From contig PHCZ01000001.1 of the NCBI GenBank assembly GCA_002840895.1, forward strand, positions 535,810-599,809: a DNA stretch of 64,000 nt, read 5' to 3'. Shown here in pieces: positions 26,463 to 35,520 of this stretch (positions are counted from its first letter, which is position 1; the number at the start of each line of letters is the position of its first letter). The notes under the pieces were generated by a model. It did no database searches and had not been told where the DNA came from. It saw only the letters and a list, made by a program, of their open reading frames with translations. A program made the position numbers and the translations under genes. The stretch comes from Bacteroidetes bacterium HGW-Bacteroidetes-8. GTDB taxonomy: Bacteria > Bacteroidota > Bacteroidia > Bacteroidales > UBA932.

Positions 26463-27320
26463 ATGAAAAAATTCCTGTTTTGGTTTTTTGCGGTTATAAT
26501 AACAATCACAGCAGTAATATACCAGAGATTAACCGGCCCAACAAATCCTAAAAGGGTAAAATTCTCAATTGAGAACATTGATTACAGAGCAAAATTCCCT
26601 AGAACTTCAGAGACATCGGTTACCCTTACTGAGGCCCTTGAAAGAGATATTCAGGAGAGGTACTCAAAACTTGAATTTAAAATGAACCCAGTGACACCGG
26701 ATAATTTCACCATTAAAATTCTATATAAAAGGTATCCTGGAGATGACACACTTAAACAAATCCAAACACAAAATAACAATGGCGGTTACTCATTTGAATT
26801 CCCTTCACAGCCTCCGGCCGGAAAATTAATCTACTACCCCGTAGTGGTTAAAGATGGTAGCGAATTGGTTCTTTGTGAAGAGGAGGGTATAATTATAAGA
26901 TTCAAATCACCTGTTCCCTCCATTGTTCTTTTACCCCATATATTATTGATGTTTATTGCGATGCTTCTTGCAAACTACTCAGGAATAACCGCCTTTTTTC
27001 TATATGAAAAATCACTTAAAGCCGGTTATCTTGTGATTATTACATTAGGAATTGGAGGATTAATTTTAGGGCCTATTGTCCAGAAGTATGCATTTGGGGC
27101 TTTCTGGACAGGATGGCCATTAGGAGAGGACCTTACTGACAATAAGACACTTTTCGCTTTTCTCTTTTGGGTGACGGCACTTATCCTTAACAGATCCAAA
27201 CCACGAAAATATCTTCTGATATTGGCTGCTGTTATTACTCTATTGGTATACTGCATTCCCCACAGTACTGCAGGAAGTGAGTATGATCACGAAAAGGGAG
27301 CTGTCGTAACAGGAAGATAA
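26463..27320 (+). CDS. Uncharacterised membrane protein next to the cytochrome bd operon
   Basis: I do not recognise the family with certainty. The 285-residue protein has an N-terminal membrane anchor (about 4-20), an extracytoplasmic beta-rich region of about 125 residues (including YYPVVVKDGSELVLCEEEGIIIRF), then four transmembrane helices at roughly 153-173, 183-205, 219-236 and 243-262. Two helices carry His (LLPHILLMF and YCIPHSTAG), and the segment FWTGWPLGEDLTDNKT lies between helices. The conserved-looking histidines suggest heme or metal binding, but this is a guess. It converges with cydB, and a hairpin overlaps its 3' end. Confidence 0.6.
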   Translation: MKKFLFWFFAVIITITAVIYQRLTGPTNPKRVKFSIENIDYRAKFPRTSETSVTLTEALERDIQERYSKLEFKMNPVTPDNFTIKILYKRYPGDDTLKQIQTQNNNGGYSFEFPSQPPAGKLIYYPVVVKDGSELVLCEEEGIIIRFKSPVPSIVLLPHILLMFIAMLLANYSGITAFFLYEKSLKAGYLVIITLGIGGLILGPIVQKYAFGAFWTGWPLGEDLTDNKTLFAFLFWVTALILNRSKPRKYLLILAAVITLLVYCIPHSTAGSEYDHEKGAVVTGR

Positions 27321-27333
27321 AGTAGACAGCTCC
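27297..27333 (-). terminator. Possible terminator of the cytochrome bd operon
   Basis: A 9-bp stem, GGAGCTGTC with GACAGCTCC, has a 19-base loop and overlaps the end of the convergent membrane gene. Read on the minus strand it begins 18 bases after the cydB stop and is followed by CTTTTC. The long loop and short T run make it a modest candidate. Confidence 0.4.
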
Positions 27334-27350
27334 GATATTGTATCTAATGT

Positions 27351-28493
27351 TTAATATTTGTGTGCGTCCGGACGCTCTATATCTTCGTTGCTCATTTTTG
27401 TTTTTGTGAGTGACCTCCATACATAAATCACATACCCAAGTACAAAAGGGATAAACAATGAGGCATAGGCCATAACTTTTAGAGTAAACTCACTTGAAGA
27501 GCTGTTATAAAGGGTAAGTGATTGTTGGATATCTACATTCGAAACAAAAAATGCGGTATTGTTAAATGCTGCACAAATAAGAATACTCCACACTGCCAGT
27601 ACTACACCCCCACCAGTTAGGAAAAAGCTGTTTTTACCCTTAAAGAAGAGTGCAGTTCCAATGCCGGCCAATACAAGCACAACCCCGGTAACAAGCATTA
27701 TGGCAGGCCATATTAACTCTACCATATTGAAAAAATACTTATACCTTACAGGAGAGATAAGTCCGTTCTCCGGACTTACTGAGTATCCTGTCATCGTAAA
27801 CAGAGCTGCCAGTAAAGCGACAAAGCCAAGTACAAATGCAACCCCTGTTACTTTAACCTGAATCTTTGCTTTTTTAACAAGGGAGTCGAGGTCTATCTGT
27901 TTAATTATATAGAGAAGCCCCAGGGTTCTGGCAGCCAAATAGACAACTATACCCATTAAGAGGTTAAAAGGCACTGCAATAGCATCCAATCCGTGCCATC
28001 CGTTTGTCCAGTATGAGATGACAGGGTTTGCAATATTGGTGATACTCATCTTATTCATAACGAAAGAGCCACCGGTAAAAAATGTACCTACCGCTACTCC
28101 TATTAGAATTGTACCAAGCAGACCGTTAAGAAATAGAAAGGTCTCATAGCTTTTTGCTCCAAGTAGATTTCCAGCTTTACCTCTGTATTCAAATGAGACT
28201 GCCTGGATTACGAAAAGAAAGAGGATAGCCATCCAGAGCCAGTATGCGCCTCCGAAACTTGTTGAGTAGTAGAGAGGAAATGATGCAAAAATAGCACCCC
28301 CGAACGTTACAAGAGTCGTAAAGGTGAGCTCCCATTTATGGCCGAGTGCGTTGATGAGAAGCGTCTTCTCGTTGTTGCTTTTTACTGTTCCAAACAGAAG
28401 AGATTGTCCTCCCTGAACAAACATTAGAAAAACCAGAATTGCACCAAGCAGAGAGACCAGCAGCCACCAGTAATGTTGAAGAAAATATAGCAT
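27351..28493 (-). CDS. cydB: Cytochrome bd ubiquinol oxidase subunit II
   Basis: This 380-residue membrane subunit pairs with CydA in the high-affinity terminal oxidase that reduces O2 to water using quinol. It has about nine hydrophobic segments, starting LQHYWWLLVSLLGAILVFLM, and long cytoplasmic loops as in CydB. It lies 32 bases downstream of cydA in one operon. Length is usual. No small CydX-like gene is visible after it. Confidence 0.93.
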   Translation of the reverse strand: MLYFLQHYWWLLVSLLGAILVFLMFVQGGQSLLFGTVKSNNEKTLLINALGHKWELTFTTLVTFGGAIFASFPLYYSTSFGGAYWLWMAILFLFVIQAVSFEYRGKAGNLLGAKSYETFLFLNGLLGTILIGVAVGTFFTGGSFVMNKMSITNIANPVISYWTNGWHGLDAIAVPFNLLMGIVVYLAARTLGLLYIIKQIDLDSLVKKAKIQVKVTGVAFVLGFVALLAALFTMTGYSVSPENGLISPVRYKYFFNMVELIWPAIMLVTGVVLVLAGIGTALFFKGKNSFFLTGGGVVLAVWSILICAAFNNTAFFVSNVDIQQSLTLYNSSSSEFTLKVMAYASLFIPFVLGYVIYVWRSLTKTKMSNEDIERPDAHKY

Positions 28494-28525
28494 AACAAAT
28501 ATTTTTAATGTTTAAATCTATGAAA

Positions 28526-30100
28526 TCAGGCAGATGGCCCTTTTTTAATTACTTTAAATAGTATGGTTAGCTCTGCTGCCAGTAGTACAGAGAAGAGAAT
28601 AAAGAACATAATTGTAGTTGTAGCTACAGATGATGTGCTCACTCCCGAGAGTGATGCCCCTGTTGTCAAGAGATCCTGTATAGTCCAGGGTTGTCTTCCC
28701 ACCTCGGCAACAACCCAACCGGCCTGTGAACAGATATATACCAGTGGAATACTAACGATTGAAAGATATAGGAACCATCTATTTCTAGAGAGAACTCCTT
28801 TTCTCTCCAGATAAATTGCAAGAGCCAGAAATGCTATAAAGAAGCCACCAAGAATAACCATTATCCGGAATGCATAGAAGGTAAGAGGTACATTTGGAAC
28901 AATGTCGGTAGGCTTCTCAATGAAACCATATCCGAAATGAGAGAAATTCTCTTTAAGATCTCCCAGAGCAAGGGCTTTACCCTCTTCGTCTCCTGCCTCT
29001 TTAGCTTTATGATATAGTGCAAGTGCATCAATTGCAACTTTACCTCGGATCATTCTCTCTCTAACAGGCAGAGCTACCTTTTCAACTCCGGTTTCATCTA
29101 TATATGTATAACCTCCCTGTATGATATCCTCTATTCCCGGTACAAAAGTGTTCAATTTCCTGTCAACTAAAAGAGATAGCCCCTGAGGTATAGAGATGTT
29201 AAACAGATATGGTTTCTCCAGAGCGTACCCAAGAGAGTCGCTCTCCAGACGGGCTATAGTTTTATCAGGGTTTAGAAAGCCGAATGCAACAATAGGTGTC
29301 CCGGGTTTACTAATATATAGTCCCTCCATAGCTGCTAGCTTCATCGGCTGTTTTTTTGCTACGTGGTATGCAGAACCGTCCCCTGACCATATCAAAACGA
29401 TAAGAGAGATAAGCCCGAAAACAGCTGCTATACGTATGCTTTTGCGTGCAAACTCCTCCTCTCTTTTCTTAAGAAGATACCAAGAGGAGATTCCAACTAC
29501 CACAACTCCACCCAGCACAAAACAGTTAGATACTGTGTGTATAAATTTATTAAGTGCTACCGGAGATAGAGCTACTGCCCAGAAGTCTACCATTTCATTT
29601 CTGGCTGTATCCGGGTTGAATTCCATCCCTACAGGATATTGCATCCAAGCGTTAGCAACCAGTATCCAAAGGGCACTTAAAATTGTTCCGATGGCAACAA
29701 GCCAGGTTGAGAGCAGGTGTACTCCCTTACTCACTTTGTTCCATCCGAAAAACATAATTGCAAAGAAAGTACTCTCTAGAAAGAAGGCAAATATCCCCTC
29801 TATTGCCAGCGGAGCGCCAAAAATATCACCAACAAACCAGGAGTAGTTACTCCAGTTAGTACCAAATTGAAATTCAAGAATAATCCCGGTTGCAACACCT
29901 ATCGCAAAATTAATTGCAAAGATCTTCATCCAGAATTTTGTAGTCCTCTTCCAGAACTCATTTCCCGTTCTCACATAATATGTCTCCATAATGGCAATGA
30001 TAATTCCAAGACCAATGGTCAATGGGACAAATATCCAGTGAAACATAGCCGTAAGGGCAAACTGAAGTCTGGAAAGACCTAGTAATGAAGCTAAAAACAT
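28526..30100 (-). CDS. cydA: Cytochrome bd ubiquinol oxidase subunit I
   Basis: This 524-residue subunit carries hemes b558, b595 and d. The opening LSRLQFALTAMFHWIFVPLTIG holds a heme-ligand His, LESTFFAIMFFGW and ALWILVANAWMQYPVG are core helices, and EVGRQPWTIQDLL near residue 455 is the hallmark C-terminal motif. A periplasmic quinol loop of about 130 residues (roughly 250-390) is present. It lies downstream of the small DUF4492 gene. In a likely fermenter it probably serves for growth in traces of oxygen. Confidence 0.95.
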   Translation of the reverse strand: MFLASLLGLSRLQFALTAMFHWIFVPLTIGLGIIIAIMETYYVRTGNEFWKRTTKFWMKIFAINFAIGVATGIILEFQFGTNWSNYSWFVGDIFGAPLAIEGIFAFFLESTFFAIMFFGWNKVSKGVHLLSTWLVAIGTILSALWILVANAWMQYPVGMEFNPDTARNEMVDFWAVALSPVALNKFIHTVSNCFVLGGVVVVGISSWYLLKKREEEFARKSIRIAAVFGLISLIVLIWSGDGSAYHVAKKQPMKLAAMEGLYISKPGTPIVAFGFLNPDKTIARLESDSLGYALEKPYLFNISIPQGLSLLVDRKLNTFVPGIEDIIQGGYTYIDETGVEKVALPVRERMIRGKVAIDALALYHKAKEAGDEEGKALALGDLKENFSHFGYGFIEKPTDIVPNVPLTFYAFRIMVILGGFFIAFLALAIYLERKGVLSRNRWFLYLSIVSIPLVYICSQAGWVVAEVGRQPWTIQDLLTTGASLSGVSTSSVATTTIMFFILFSVLLAAELTILFKVIKKGPSA

Positions 30101-30132
30101 AGTAATTATAATTTAGTTAGTTTAGGTTTCTC

Positions 30133-30342
30133 TTAATTGGTTAGCTTCTCTATCACGTGTTTTGACTTCTCCTCCGGAGTAGAGTATACTCCCAACTCTC
30201 TTTTAAAGAAAAAGAGTTTAAGTACAAAAAACATAATAAAAAGTTTTATCAGGATAATAGTCCATAAAGTCTTTCCAAGAGTCATACTCCTGAAACCTTC
30301 ATAGTAGAACAACCAGATGCGCTTTACAAGTGGCTTCTTCAT
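30133..30342 (-). CDS. DUF4492 small membrane protein
   Basis: The 69-residue protein opens with a basic segment (MKKPLVKRIWLFYYEGFRSM), has a hydrophobic helix at about residues 24-46 and a short charged tail. DUF4492 proteins are found almost always directly before cydA in Bacteroidetes and Epsilonproteobacteria, as here (32-base gap). A role as accessory subunit or assembly factor of cytochrome bd is likely from context but not shown by sequence. Confidence 0.85.
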   Translation of the reverse strand: MKKPLVKRIWLFYYEGFRSMTLGKTLWTIILIKLFIMFFVLKLFFFKRELGVYSTPEEKSKHVIEKLTN

Positions 30343-30365
30343 GGAAATTTTTTACTAAGATAGCA

Positions 30366-30373
30366 CAAATTTA
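30366..30373 (-). promoter_or_regulatory. -7 box of the DUF4492-cydAB operon
   Basis: The minus strand reads TAAATTTG, matching TAnnTTTG, 23 bases before the DUF4492 ATG. No clear -33 element and no obvious FNR-type palindrome next to it. Confidence 0.5.
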
Positions 30374-30387
30374 AAAATTGAGACAGG

Positions 30388-30422
30388 TTTGCTTTAAATA
30401 TTATTATGATATTGTATATTTG
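30388..30422 (+). promoter_or_regulatory. Promoter of the DUF362-polyferredoxin pair
   Basis: TTTG (30388-30391), a 23-base spacer and TATATTTG (30415-30422). The -7 box is perfect but the spacer is slightly long. The ATG is 18 bases downstream. Confidence 0.5.
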
Positions 30423-30440
30423 TAAAAAAACAGACAATAT

Positions 30441-31373
30441 ATGGAACGTAGAAATTTTATCAAAACTGCAATTCTGGGAGGAATAGCAGGTGCCGTTCAG
30501 CTAAAAAGCAATGACCTTTTTGCAGGAGAAAAGATGAGCATATCAGCCTCAAATGATTTGGTTGCCGTAATGGGTGGTGAGCCTGCAGAGATGTACAAAA
30601 AAGGGATTGCAGCAATGGGAGGCATTTCAAAATATGTTAAAAAAGGTCAGAAGGTTGTAGTTAAGCCCAATATAGGATGGGATAAACGTCCTGAATTTGC
30701 AGCAAATACAAATCCTGAACTAATTGGTGAAATCGTTAAAGACTGTTTTGCAGCAGGCGCTGCAGAGGTTATTGTGTTTGACCACACTTGCGACGAATGG
30801 CAGTCTTGTTATAAAAACAGTGGTATCGAAGCAGCCGCAAAAGCTGCCGGTGCTAAGCTAGGCTTTGCCCACGACGAGAAGTATTATAGATCAGTACCTC
30901 TTCCTAAGGGTGTAAGACTCAAAGAGGTTAAAATACACGAGTCAATCATAGATTGCGATGTGTGGATAAATGTTCCGGTACTTAAAAACCACGGAGGTGC
31001 AAGAATGACCATAGCTATGAAAAACTATATGGGCATAGTGTGGGACAGAAGATTCTGGCACTCAAACGATCTTCAGCAGTGCATTGCAGACTGCGCAACA
31101 TATCCTAAGATGCCGGTTTTAAACATTGTAGATGCTTACAGAATTATGACCCAAAACGGACCAAAAGGTAAAAGTATTGAAGATGTTCAAAATCCTAAAG
31201 CTCTCTTTATCTCTGCAGATATAGTTGCCGTCGATACAGCTGCTGTTCGCTTTTTCAACCAGTTCCGGGAGATGAAGCTGGAAGAGGTGAGCCATATTGG
31301 AATAGCGGAGAAGATGAAGATAGGAACTACTGATATTGATAATCTTAAAGTAGAGAGAATCAAAATAGGATAG
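30441..31373 (+). CDS. DUF362 protein with Tat-like signal
   Basis: The 310-residue protein begins MERRNFIKTAILGGIAG, a twin-arginine export signal, and continues with a DUF362 domain (VVVKPNIGWDKRPEFAANTN, VLKNHGGARMTIAMKNYMG). DUF362 proteins are often linked to iron-sulfur or ferredoxin partners, and here the next gene, four bases away, encodes a membrane polyferredoxin. A Tat signal implies folding with a cofactor before export. Few cysteines are seen (DHTCDEWQSC, DCDVWI region), so it may not bind a cluster alone. The reaction is unknown. Confidence 0.8.
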   Translation: MERRNFIKTAILGGIAGAVQLKSNDLFAGEKMSISASNDLVAVMGGEPAEMYKKGIAAMGGISKYVKKGQKVVVKPNIGWDKRPEFAANTNPELIGEIVKDCFAAGAAEVIVFDHTCDEWQSCYKNSGIEAAAKAAGAKLGFAHDEKYYRSVPLPKGVRLKEVKIHESIIDCDVWINVPVLKNHGGARMTIAMKNYMGIVWDRRFWHSNDLQQCIADCATYPKMPVLNIVDAYRIMTQNGPKGKSIEDVQNPKALFISADIVAVDTAAVRFFNQFREMKLEEVSHIGIAEKMKIGTTDIDNLKVERIKIG

Positions 31374-31377
31374 AAAT

Positions 31378-32913
31378 ATGAACTATAAAATTTTAAAATG
31401 GGTGAGAGTTACTGTTTCACTCATTTTTGTAATTGGCATTACTGCAGCCTTTATCTTTTTTGTGAATAGAGAAAGTATCATCTTTTCGCAGTTTCTGAAA
31501 ATTCAATTTGTTCCCTCTTTACTGGGAATCTTTTCCGGAGGCGCTGCAGTTTTTGTGCTTTTAATAGTTCTAACTCTTCTTTTTGGCAGGATTTATTGCT
31601 CAACTCTCTGTCCGTTAGGTACTTTTCAAGACACAACCACAAGGGCTGCAAATCTCTTTAAGTCAAAGAAAAACAGGAGATTTAATTACGATAAACCAAA
31701 AAACTGGATCAGATACACGATTTTAAGCATAGTTGCAATCTTCTTTATTGGAGGAGTTACAGCTCCTATTGCCTGGTTGGACCCTTACTCAAACTGGGGC
31801 AGGGTGTCAAATGAGATAATAAGCAGATTTGAACAACTCATCCACAATGCTCTTTCAAACATCTTTCCAGAGACAATATTTTTTAGAAGCTATGCACATT
31901 TTGCAATCGGATCATTTATATTTGCCCTGCTCTTTATATTTGCCGTGATAATTTTTAGCTCTTTGAAAGGGAGACTCTACTGCAATACAATTTGTCCAGT
32001 GGGTACTCTTCTGGGGATGCTCTCTAAAGTTTCACTCTTTAAACCTAAGATAGATGACTCTAAGTGCAATAAATGCAGGTTATGTGTTTTAAACTGTAAG
32101 AGTCAGTGTATTGACCTTGATACACAGAGTGTAGATGAAAGTAGATGTGTATCGTGTCTTAACTGTATGCAGGTTTGCAAAAGAGCAGCTATCAGTTATA
32201 AGATCTCCTGGGGAGACAGAGCGGGTAAAAAAAGTGAAAAGACGGAGCCGGTCTCAAATGAAAGAAGGAAGGCACTTATAGCTATGGGTCTAGTCGGAAC
32301 AGCTTTGGCCGCAAAGGCAATAAATTTTAAACCTCTGCTCTCTTCAAAACCTAAAATAACCGGAATAGCGCCGCCGGGTGCTGTAAGTATAGATCATCTA
32401 AAGAGAAACTGCACTGCTTGTTATGCCTGCGTCTCTGCCTGCCCAAATAACATTATTCAACCGGCTTCAATGGAGTATGGATTGGACGGAGTGCTTTTGC
32501 CTGTACTCAGTTTTAAACATCATTTCTGTGGGTATGAGTGTAATATGTGTACTACTGTTTGCCCTAATGATGCTTTAAAGCCTATGAGTGTAGAGGATAA
32601 ACAGCTGTCTCAGATTGGAGAGGCACAATTCTTCCTTGAGAAATGTATAGTTCATACAGATGGAACAGATTGTGGTGCCTGTGACGAACATTGTCCTACC
32701 AAAGCAATAACTATGGTCCCTTATGGTGATGGCTCACTATATATACCAAGCCTGAATGTAGATTTATGTATAGGGTGTGGTGGATGTGAGTACATATGTC
32801 CTGCTGTACCGGAGAAGGCAATGGTAATATATGCCAAAAATATTCACGGTATAGCTCTTAAACCAACAAAAGACAAACAGGAAAGGGTTAAGGTAGATAA
32901 TTTTGGGTTCTAA
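31378..32913 (+). CDS. Membrane-bound polyferredoxin (NapH/NosR-like)
   Basis: The 511-residue protein has about four transmembrane helices in its first 200 residues, with two CxxxCP motifs (YCSTLCPLG and YCNTICPVG) as in NapH/NosR-type quinol-linked proteins. A long iron-sulfur part follows: [52 protein letters not shown] and [12 protein letters not shown], enough for several 4Fe-4S clusters. A hydrophobic segment near residue 300 ([17 protein letters not shown]) resembles a second export or anchor signal. It probably carries electrons between the membrane and the exported DUF362 protein. Its stop overlaps that of trmD. Confidence 0.82.
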   Translation: MNYKILKWVRVTVSLIFVIGITAAFIFFVNRESIIFSQFLKIQFVPSLLGIFSGGAAVFVLLIVLTLLFGRIYCSTLCPLGTFQDTTTRAANLFKSKKNRRFNYDKPKNWIRYTILSIVAIFFIGGVTAPIAWLDPYSNWGRVSNEIISRFEQLIHNALSNIFPETIFFRSYAHFAIGSFIFALLFIFAVIIFSSLKGRLYCNTICPVGTLLGMLSKVSLFKPKIDDSKCNKCRLCVLNCKSQCIDLDTQSVDESRCVSCLNCMQVCKRAAISYKISWGDRAGKKSEKTEPVSNERRKALIAMGLVGTALAAKAINFKPLLSSKPKITGIAPPGAVSIDHLKRNCTACYACVSACPNNIIQPASMEYGLDGVLLPVLSFKHHFCGYECNMCTTVCPNDALKPMSVEDKQLSQIGEAQFFLEKCIVHTDGTDCGACDEHCPTKAITMVPYGDGSLYIPSLNVDLCIGCGGCEYICPAVPEKAMVIYAKNIHGIALKPTKDKQERVKVDNFGF

Positions 32914-33596
32914 TTATCATCATTATAAAACTGGGGTCTGAGTCTCTTTGTTCTCTGAGCAGATTCTGACTCCTGCCACTCTTTTATCAATTTAGGATTA
33001 CCGCTTAACAGAACATCGGGAACTCTCCATCCATTAAACTCAGCCGGCCGGGTGTATATTGGTGGGGCAAGAAGATCATCCTGAAAAGAGTCACTTAAAG
33101 CAGATGTCTCATCGGAAATAGCACCTGGAATAAGTCTTATTATTGAGTCACAAAGTATTGCAGCGGGAAGCTCTCCGCCGCTCAGTACATAGTTGCCTAT
33201 TGATATTTCTCTTGTAATCAGATGCTCACGGATGCGATGATCGATACCCTTATAGTGACCGCAAAGCAATATAATATTACTTTTACAGGAGAGCATATTA
33301 CACGTCGCCTGATCCAGTAGATCTCCGTCAGGGCTGAGGTAAATAATCTCGTCGTAATCACGCTCTTTTTTCAATTTGGAGATAATCTTGAAGATAGGTT
33401 CAATCATAAGCACCATTCCCGCATCTCCCCCGAAAGGGTAGTCATCAACCTGATGATATCTCCCTTTGCCATATTCTCGAATATCGTGAATGGTTATCTC
33501 AACAAGAGCCTTATCTCTTGCTCTTTTAACTATGGAGTAATTAAGCGGGCTTTCAAGCAGTTCAGGGACAACAGTAAGGATATCTATACGTATCAT
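32910..33596 (-). CDS. trmD: tRNA (guanine-N1-)-methyltransferase TrmD
   Basis: This 228-residue SPOUT methyltransferase makes m1G37 in tRNAs and prevents frameshifting. The trefoil-knot motifs [15 protein letters not shown] and [15 protein letters not shown], and the C-terminal [20 protein letters not shown], are diagnostic. The start [14 protein letters not shown] aligns with the usual TrmD N terminus, so the start is secure. The promoter -7 box ends only four bases before the ATG, suggesting a leaderless or near-leaderless mRNA. Here trmD is outside the usual rpsP-rimM-trmD-rplS operon. Confidence 0.95.
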   Translation of the reverse strand: MIRIDILTVVPELLESPLNYSIVKRARDKALVEITIHDIREYGKGRYHQVDDYPFGGDAGMVLMIEPIFKIISKLKKERDYDEIIYLSPDGDLLDQATCNMLSCKSNIILLCGHYKGIDHRIREHLITREISIGNYVLSGGELPAAILCDSIIRLIPGAISDETSALSDSFQDDLLAPPIYTRPAEFNGWRVPDVLLSGNPKLIKEWQESESAQRTKRLRPQFYNDDN

Positions 33597-33600
33597 AGTG

Positions 33601-33630
33601 CAAATTTACATAAATCACAACGTTAGCAAA
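33601..33630 (-). promoter_or_regulatory. trmD promoter, probably leaderless
   Basis: Minus strand: TTTG (33627-33630), 18 bases, TAAATTTG (33601-33608), then four bases and the trmD ATG. With the usual distance from box to start site, transcription would begin at the ATG itself. Confidence 0.65.
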
Positions 33631-33639
33631 CTTTTTTTG

Positions 33640-33647
33640 TATATTTG
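33640..33647 (+). promoter_or_regulatory. -7 box upstream of the DUF349 gene
   Basis: TATATTTG matches TAnnTTTG and fixes the DUF349 start: an in-frame TTG at 33645 overlaps this box, whereas the ATG at 33678 lies 30 bases downstream. Confidence 0.6.
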
Positions 33648-33677
33648 CGAGTTATTAACCATTTTTTGCCTGTAAAT

Positions 33678-35513
33678 ATGACCCAAGAAATCAACAACTC
33701 TGCTCCACAAGAGCAATTCGAGGAGATTAAACCCCTTGAAAATACGACAAATACAGATCCGGAAACCATCCATACGGATTTTTCAGAGTTAAGCCTTAAA
33801 GAGATTATCCAGAACTTTCAGGATCTGCTTGAGAGAAAGGATCAGCACGAGATGTACAAATTCGCTGACTCTATCAAGGCTGCTTTTTACAAAACTTTGA
33901 AAAAAGAGAAAATTGCTGCAGGTATGACTCTTCCTGTACAAGATGAGAAGGAGGAGGAGGAGAGTGGAGAGGAGAACATCGTATCGAGCAATCCGTTTGC
34001 AGAGTTGGAGAGAGGTTTTAAGGAGTTGTATAACAGATATAAAATAGAGAGAACCTCTTTTTTGCAGGTTTTAGAGAGAAACAAAGAGGATAATCTCAGG
34101 CAGAAAAACGAGATTATTGATGAGCTTAAGGGATTACTTGACAAACAGGAAGATCTTCAGCACACTTTCCCCTCTTTTCGTGAGCTTCAGAACAGATGGA
34201 AAATGGTTGGCCCTGTACCGCAGGCAAATAGTAAGGACCTTTGGGATACTTACCAGTTTCTTATAGAAAAGTTCTACGATTTTGTCAAGATAAACAATGA
34301 ACTTAGAGATCTTGACCTTAAGAAAAATCTGGAGATTAAAACTGATTTGTGTGAAAAGGCAGAGCAGCTTATGGATGAGCCGAATGTTGTTCAGGCATTC
34401 AGGAAATTACAGAAATATCACGAAGAGTGGAGGGAGCTTGGCCCTGTACCTAAGGAGTTGAGAGAGGATATCTGGAATAGATTCAAACTCGCTACATCAA
34501 ATATTAACAAAAGACAGCAAGATCATTTTGAGGGTCTTAAAGAGGATCAAAAATCGAATTTGGATCTAAAAACCTCAATATGTGAACGTGCAGAGTCTAT
34601 TGCTGCAACCGAGGGAGACGACAGAGATTGGAATGCTCTTTCAAAATCAATGGAGAACCTCCAGATTGAGTGGAAAGGAATTGGATTTGCCTCTAAAAAA
34701 GATAATCAGAGGATTTACGATAGATTCAGAGCAGCTTGTGATAAGTTTTACAATGCAAAGAGAGACTACTACTCAAACTTCAAGAAGGTTATGCAGGATA
34801 ACCTGGATAAAAAACTGGCGCTGTGTGAGCAGGCAGAGGCACTAAGAGGTAGTGAAGATTGGAAAAAGACCACAGATCAGCTTATTGCAATGCAAAAAAG
34901 GTGGAAGGAGATAGGGCCGGTTGCCAGAAAACAATCTGATTTGGTTTGGAAAAGATTTAGAGCTGCCTGTGATCTATTCTTTGAAAATAAGGCAAAACAC
35001 TTCTCGACTGTTGAGGAGAGTTACGACGATAACCTGAAAAAGAAACAGGATCTCATTGATGAGATAAATTCATTTAAGCCAGAGAGTAAATCTGCAGAAA
35101 ATCTTGAAGCTCTAAAAGATTTCCAACAAAGATGGAATGAGATTGGCTATGTTCCTCTTAAAGATAAAGAGAGAATACAGGCTGCATACAGACACGCAGT
35201 TGATGTGAAATTCGCAGACGTTCGCAGCAGCGACAACGAAAACAAGCTTGTAAGATTCAGAAAGCACATTAAAGAGCTTCAGAGCTCTAACAAGGGCGAC
35301 AGAGGAATCAAAGTTGAACGAGATAAGTTGCTTCAGAAATTCAGACAACTGGAACAGGATATTGCACTTTTGGAAAACAACAAAGGATTCTTTGCAAAAT
35401 CCAAAAATGCTGACTCAATTTTCAGTGATATTGATAAGAAGATCTCAATTGCAAGAGAGGAGCTTGTGCAGATAGAGGAGAAGATTAAGTTAATAGACAA
35501 ACAATACGAATAG
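33678..35513 (+). CDS. DUF349 repeat protein
   Basis: The protein has 611 residues counted from the ATG at 33678. It is soluble, highly charged and helical. It carries five DUF349 modules of about 70 residues, each with a W-x-x-x-G motif: RWKMVGPVP, EWRELGPVP, EWKGIGFAS, RWKEIGPVA and RWNEIGYVP. An acidic low-complexity run (EKEEEEESGEE) lies near residue 90, and a coiled coil ends the protein. DUF349 proteins are widespread in Bacteroidetes but their role is unknown. yidC follows seven bases downstream, hinting at co-transcription. Confidence 0.85.
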   Translation: MTQEINNSAPQEQFEEIKPLENTTNTDPETIHTDFSELSLKEIIQNFQDLLERKDQHEMYKFADSIKAAFYKTLKKEKIAAGMTLPVQDEKEEEESGEENIVSSNPFAELERGFKELYNRYKIERTSFLQVLERNKEDNLRQKNEIIDELKGLLDKQEDLQHTFPSFRELQNRWKMVGPVPQANSKDLWDTYQFLIEKFYDFVKINNELRDLDLKKNLEIKTDLCEKAEQLMDEPNVVQAFRKLQKYHEEWRELGPVPKELREDIWNRFKLATSNINKRQQDHFEGLKEDQKSNLDLKTSICERAESIAATEGDDRDWNALSKSMENLQIEWKGIGFASKKDNQRIYDRFRAACDKFYNAKRDYYSNFKKVMQDNLDKKLALCEQAEALRGSEDWKKTTDQLIAMQKRWKEIGPVARKQSDLVWKRFRAACDLFFENKAKHFSTVEESYDDNLKKKQDLIDEINSFKPESKSAENLEALKDFQQRWNEIGYVPLKDKERIQAAYRHAVDVKFADVRSSDNENKLVRFRKHIKELQSSNKGDRGIKVERDKLLQKFRQLEQDIALLENNKGFFAKSKNADSIFSDIDKKISIAREELVQIEEKIKLIDKQYE

Positions 35514-35520
35514 GTTTATT

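Noticed and set aside
29196..29846. Long open frame of 216 codons on the plus strand
   Set aside because: It lies fully antisense to cydA, whose protein motifs are unmistakable, and the translated sequence shows no family resemblance.
33645..33677. TTG start extending the DUF349 protein by 11 residues
   Set aside because: The codon overlaps the -7 promoter box, so it would not be in the mRNA.
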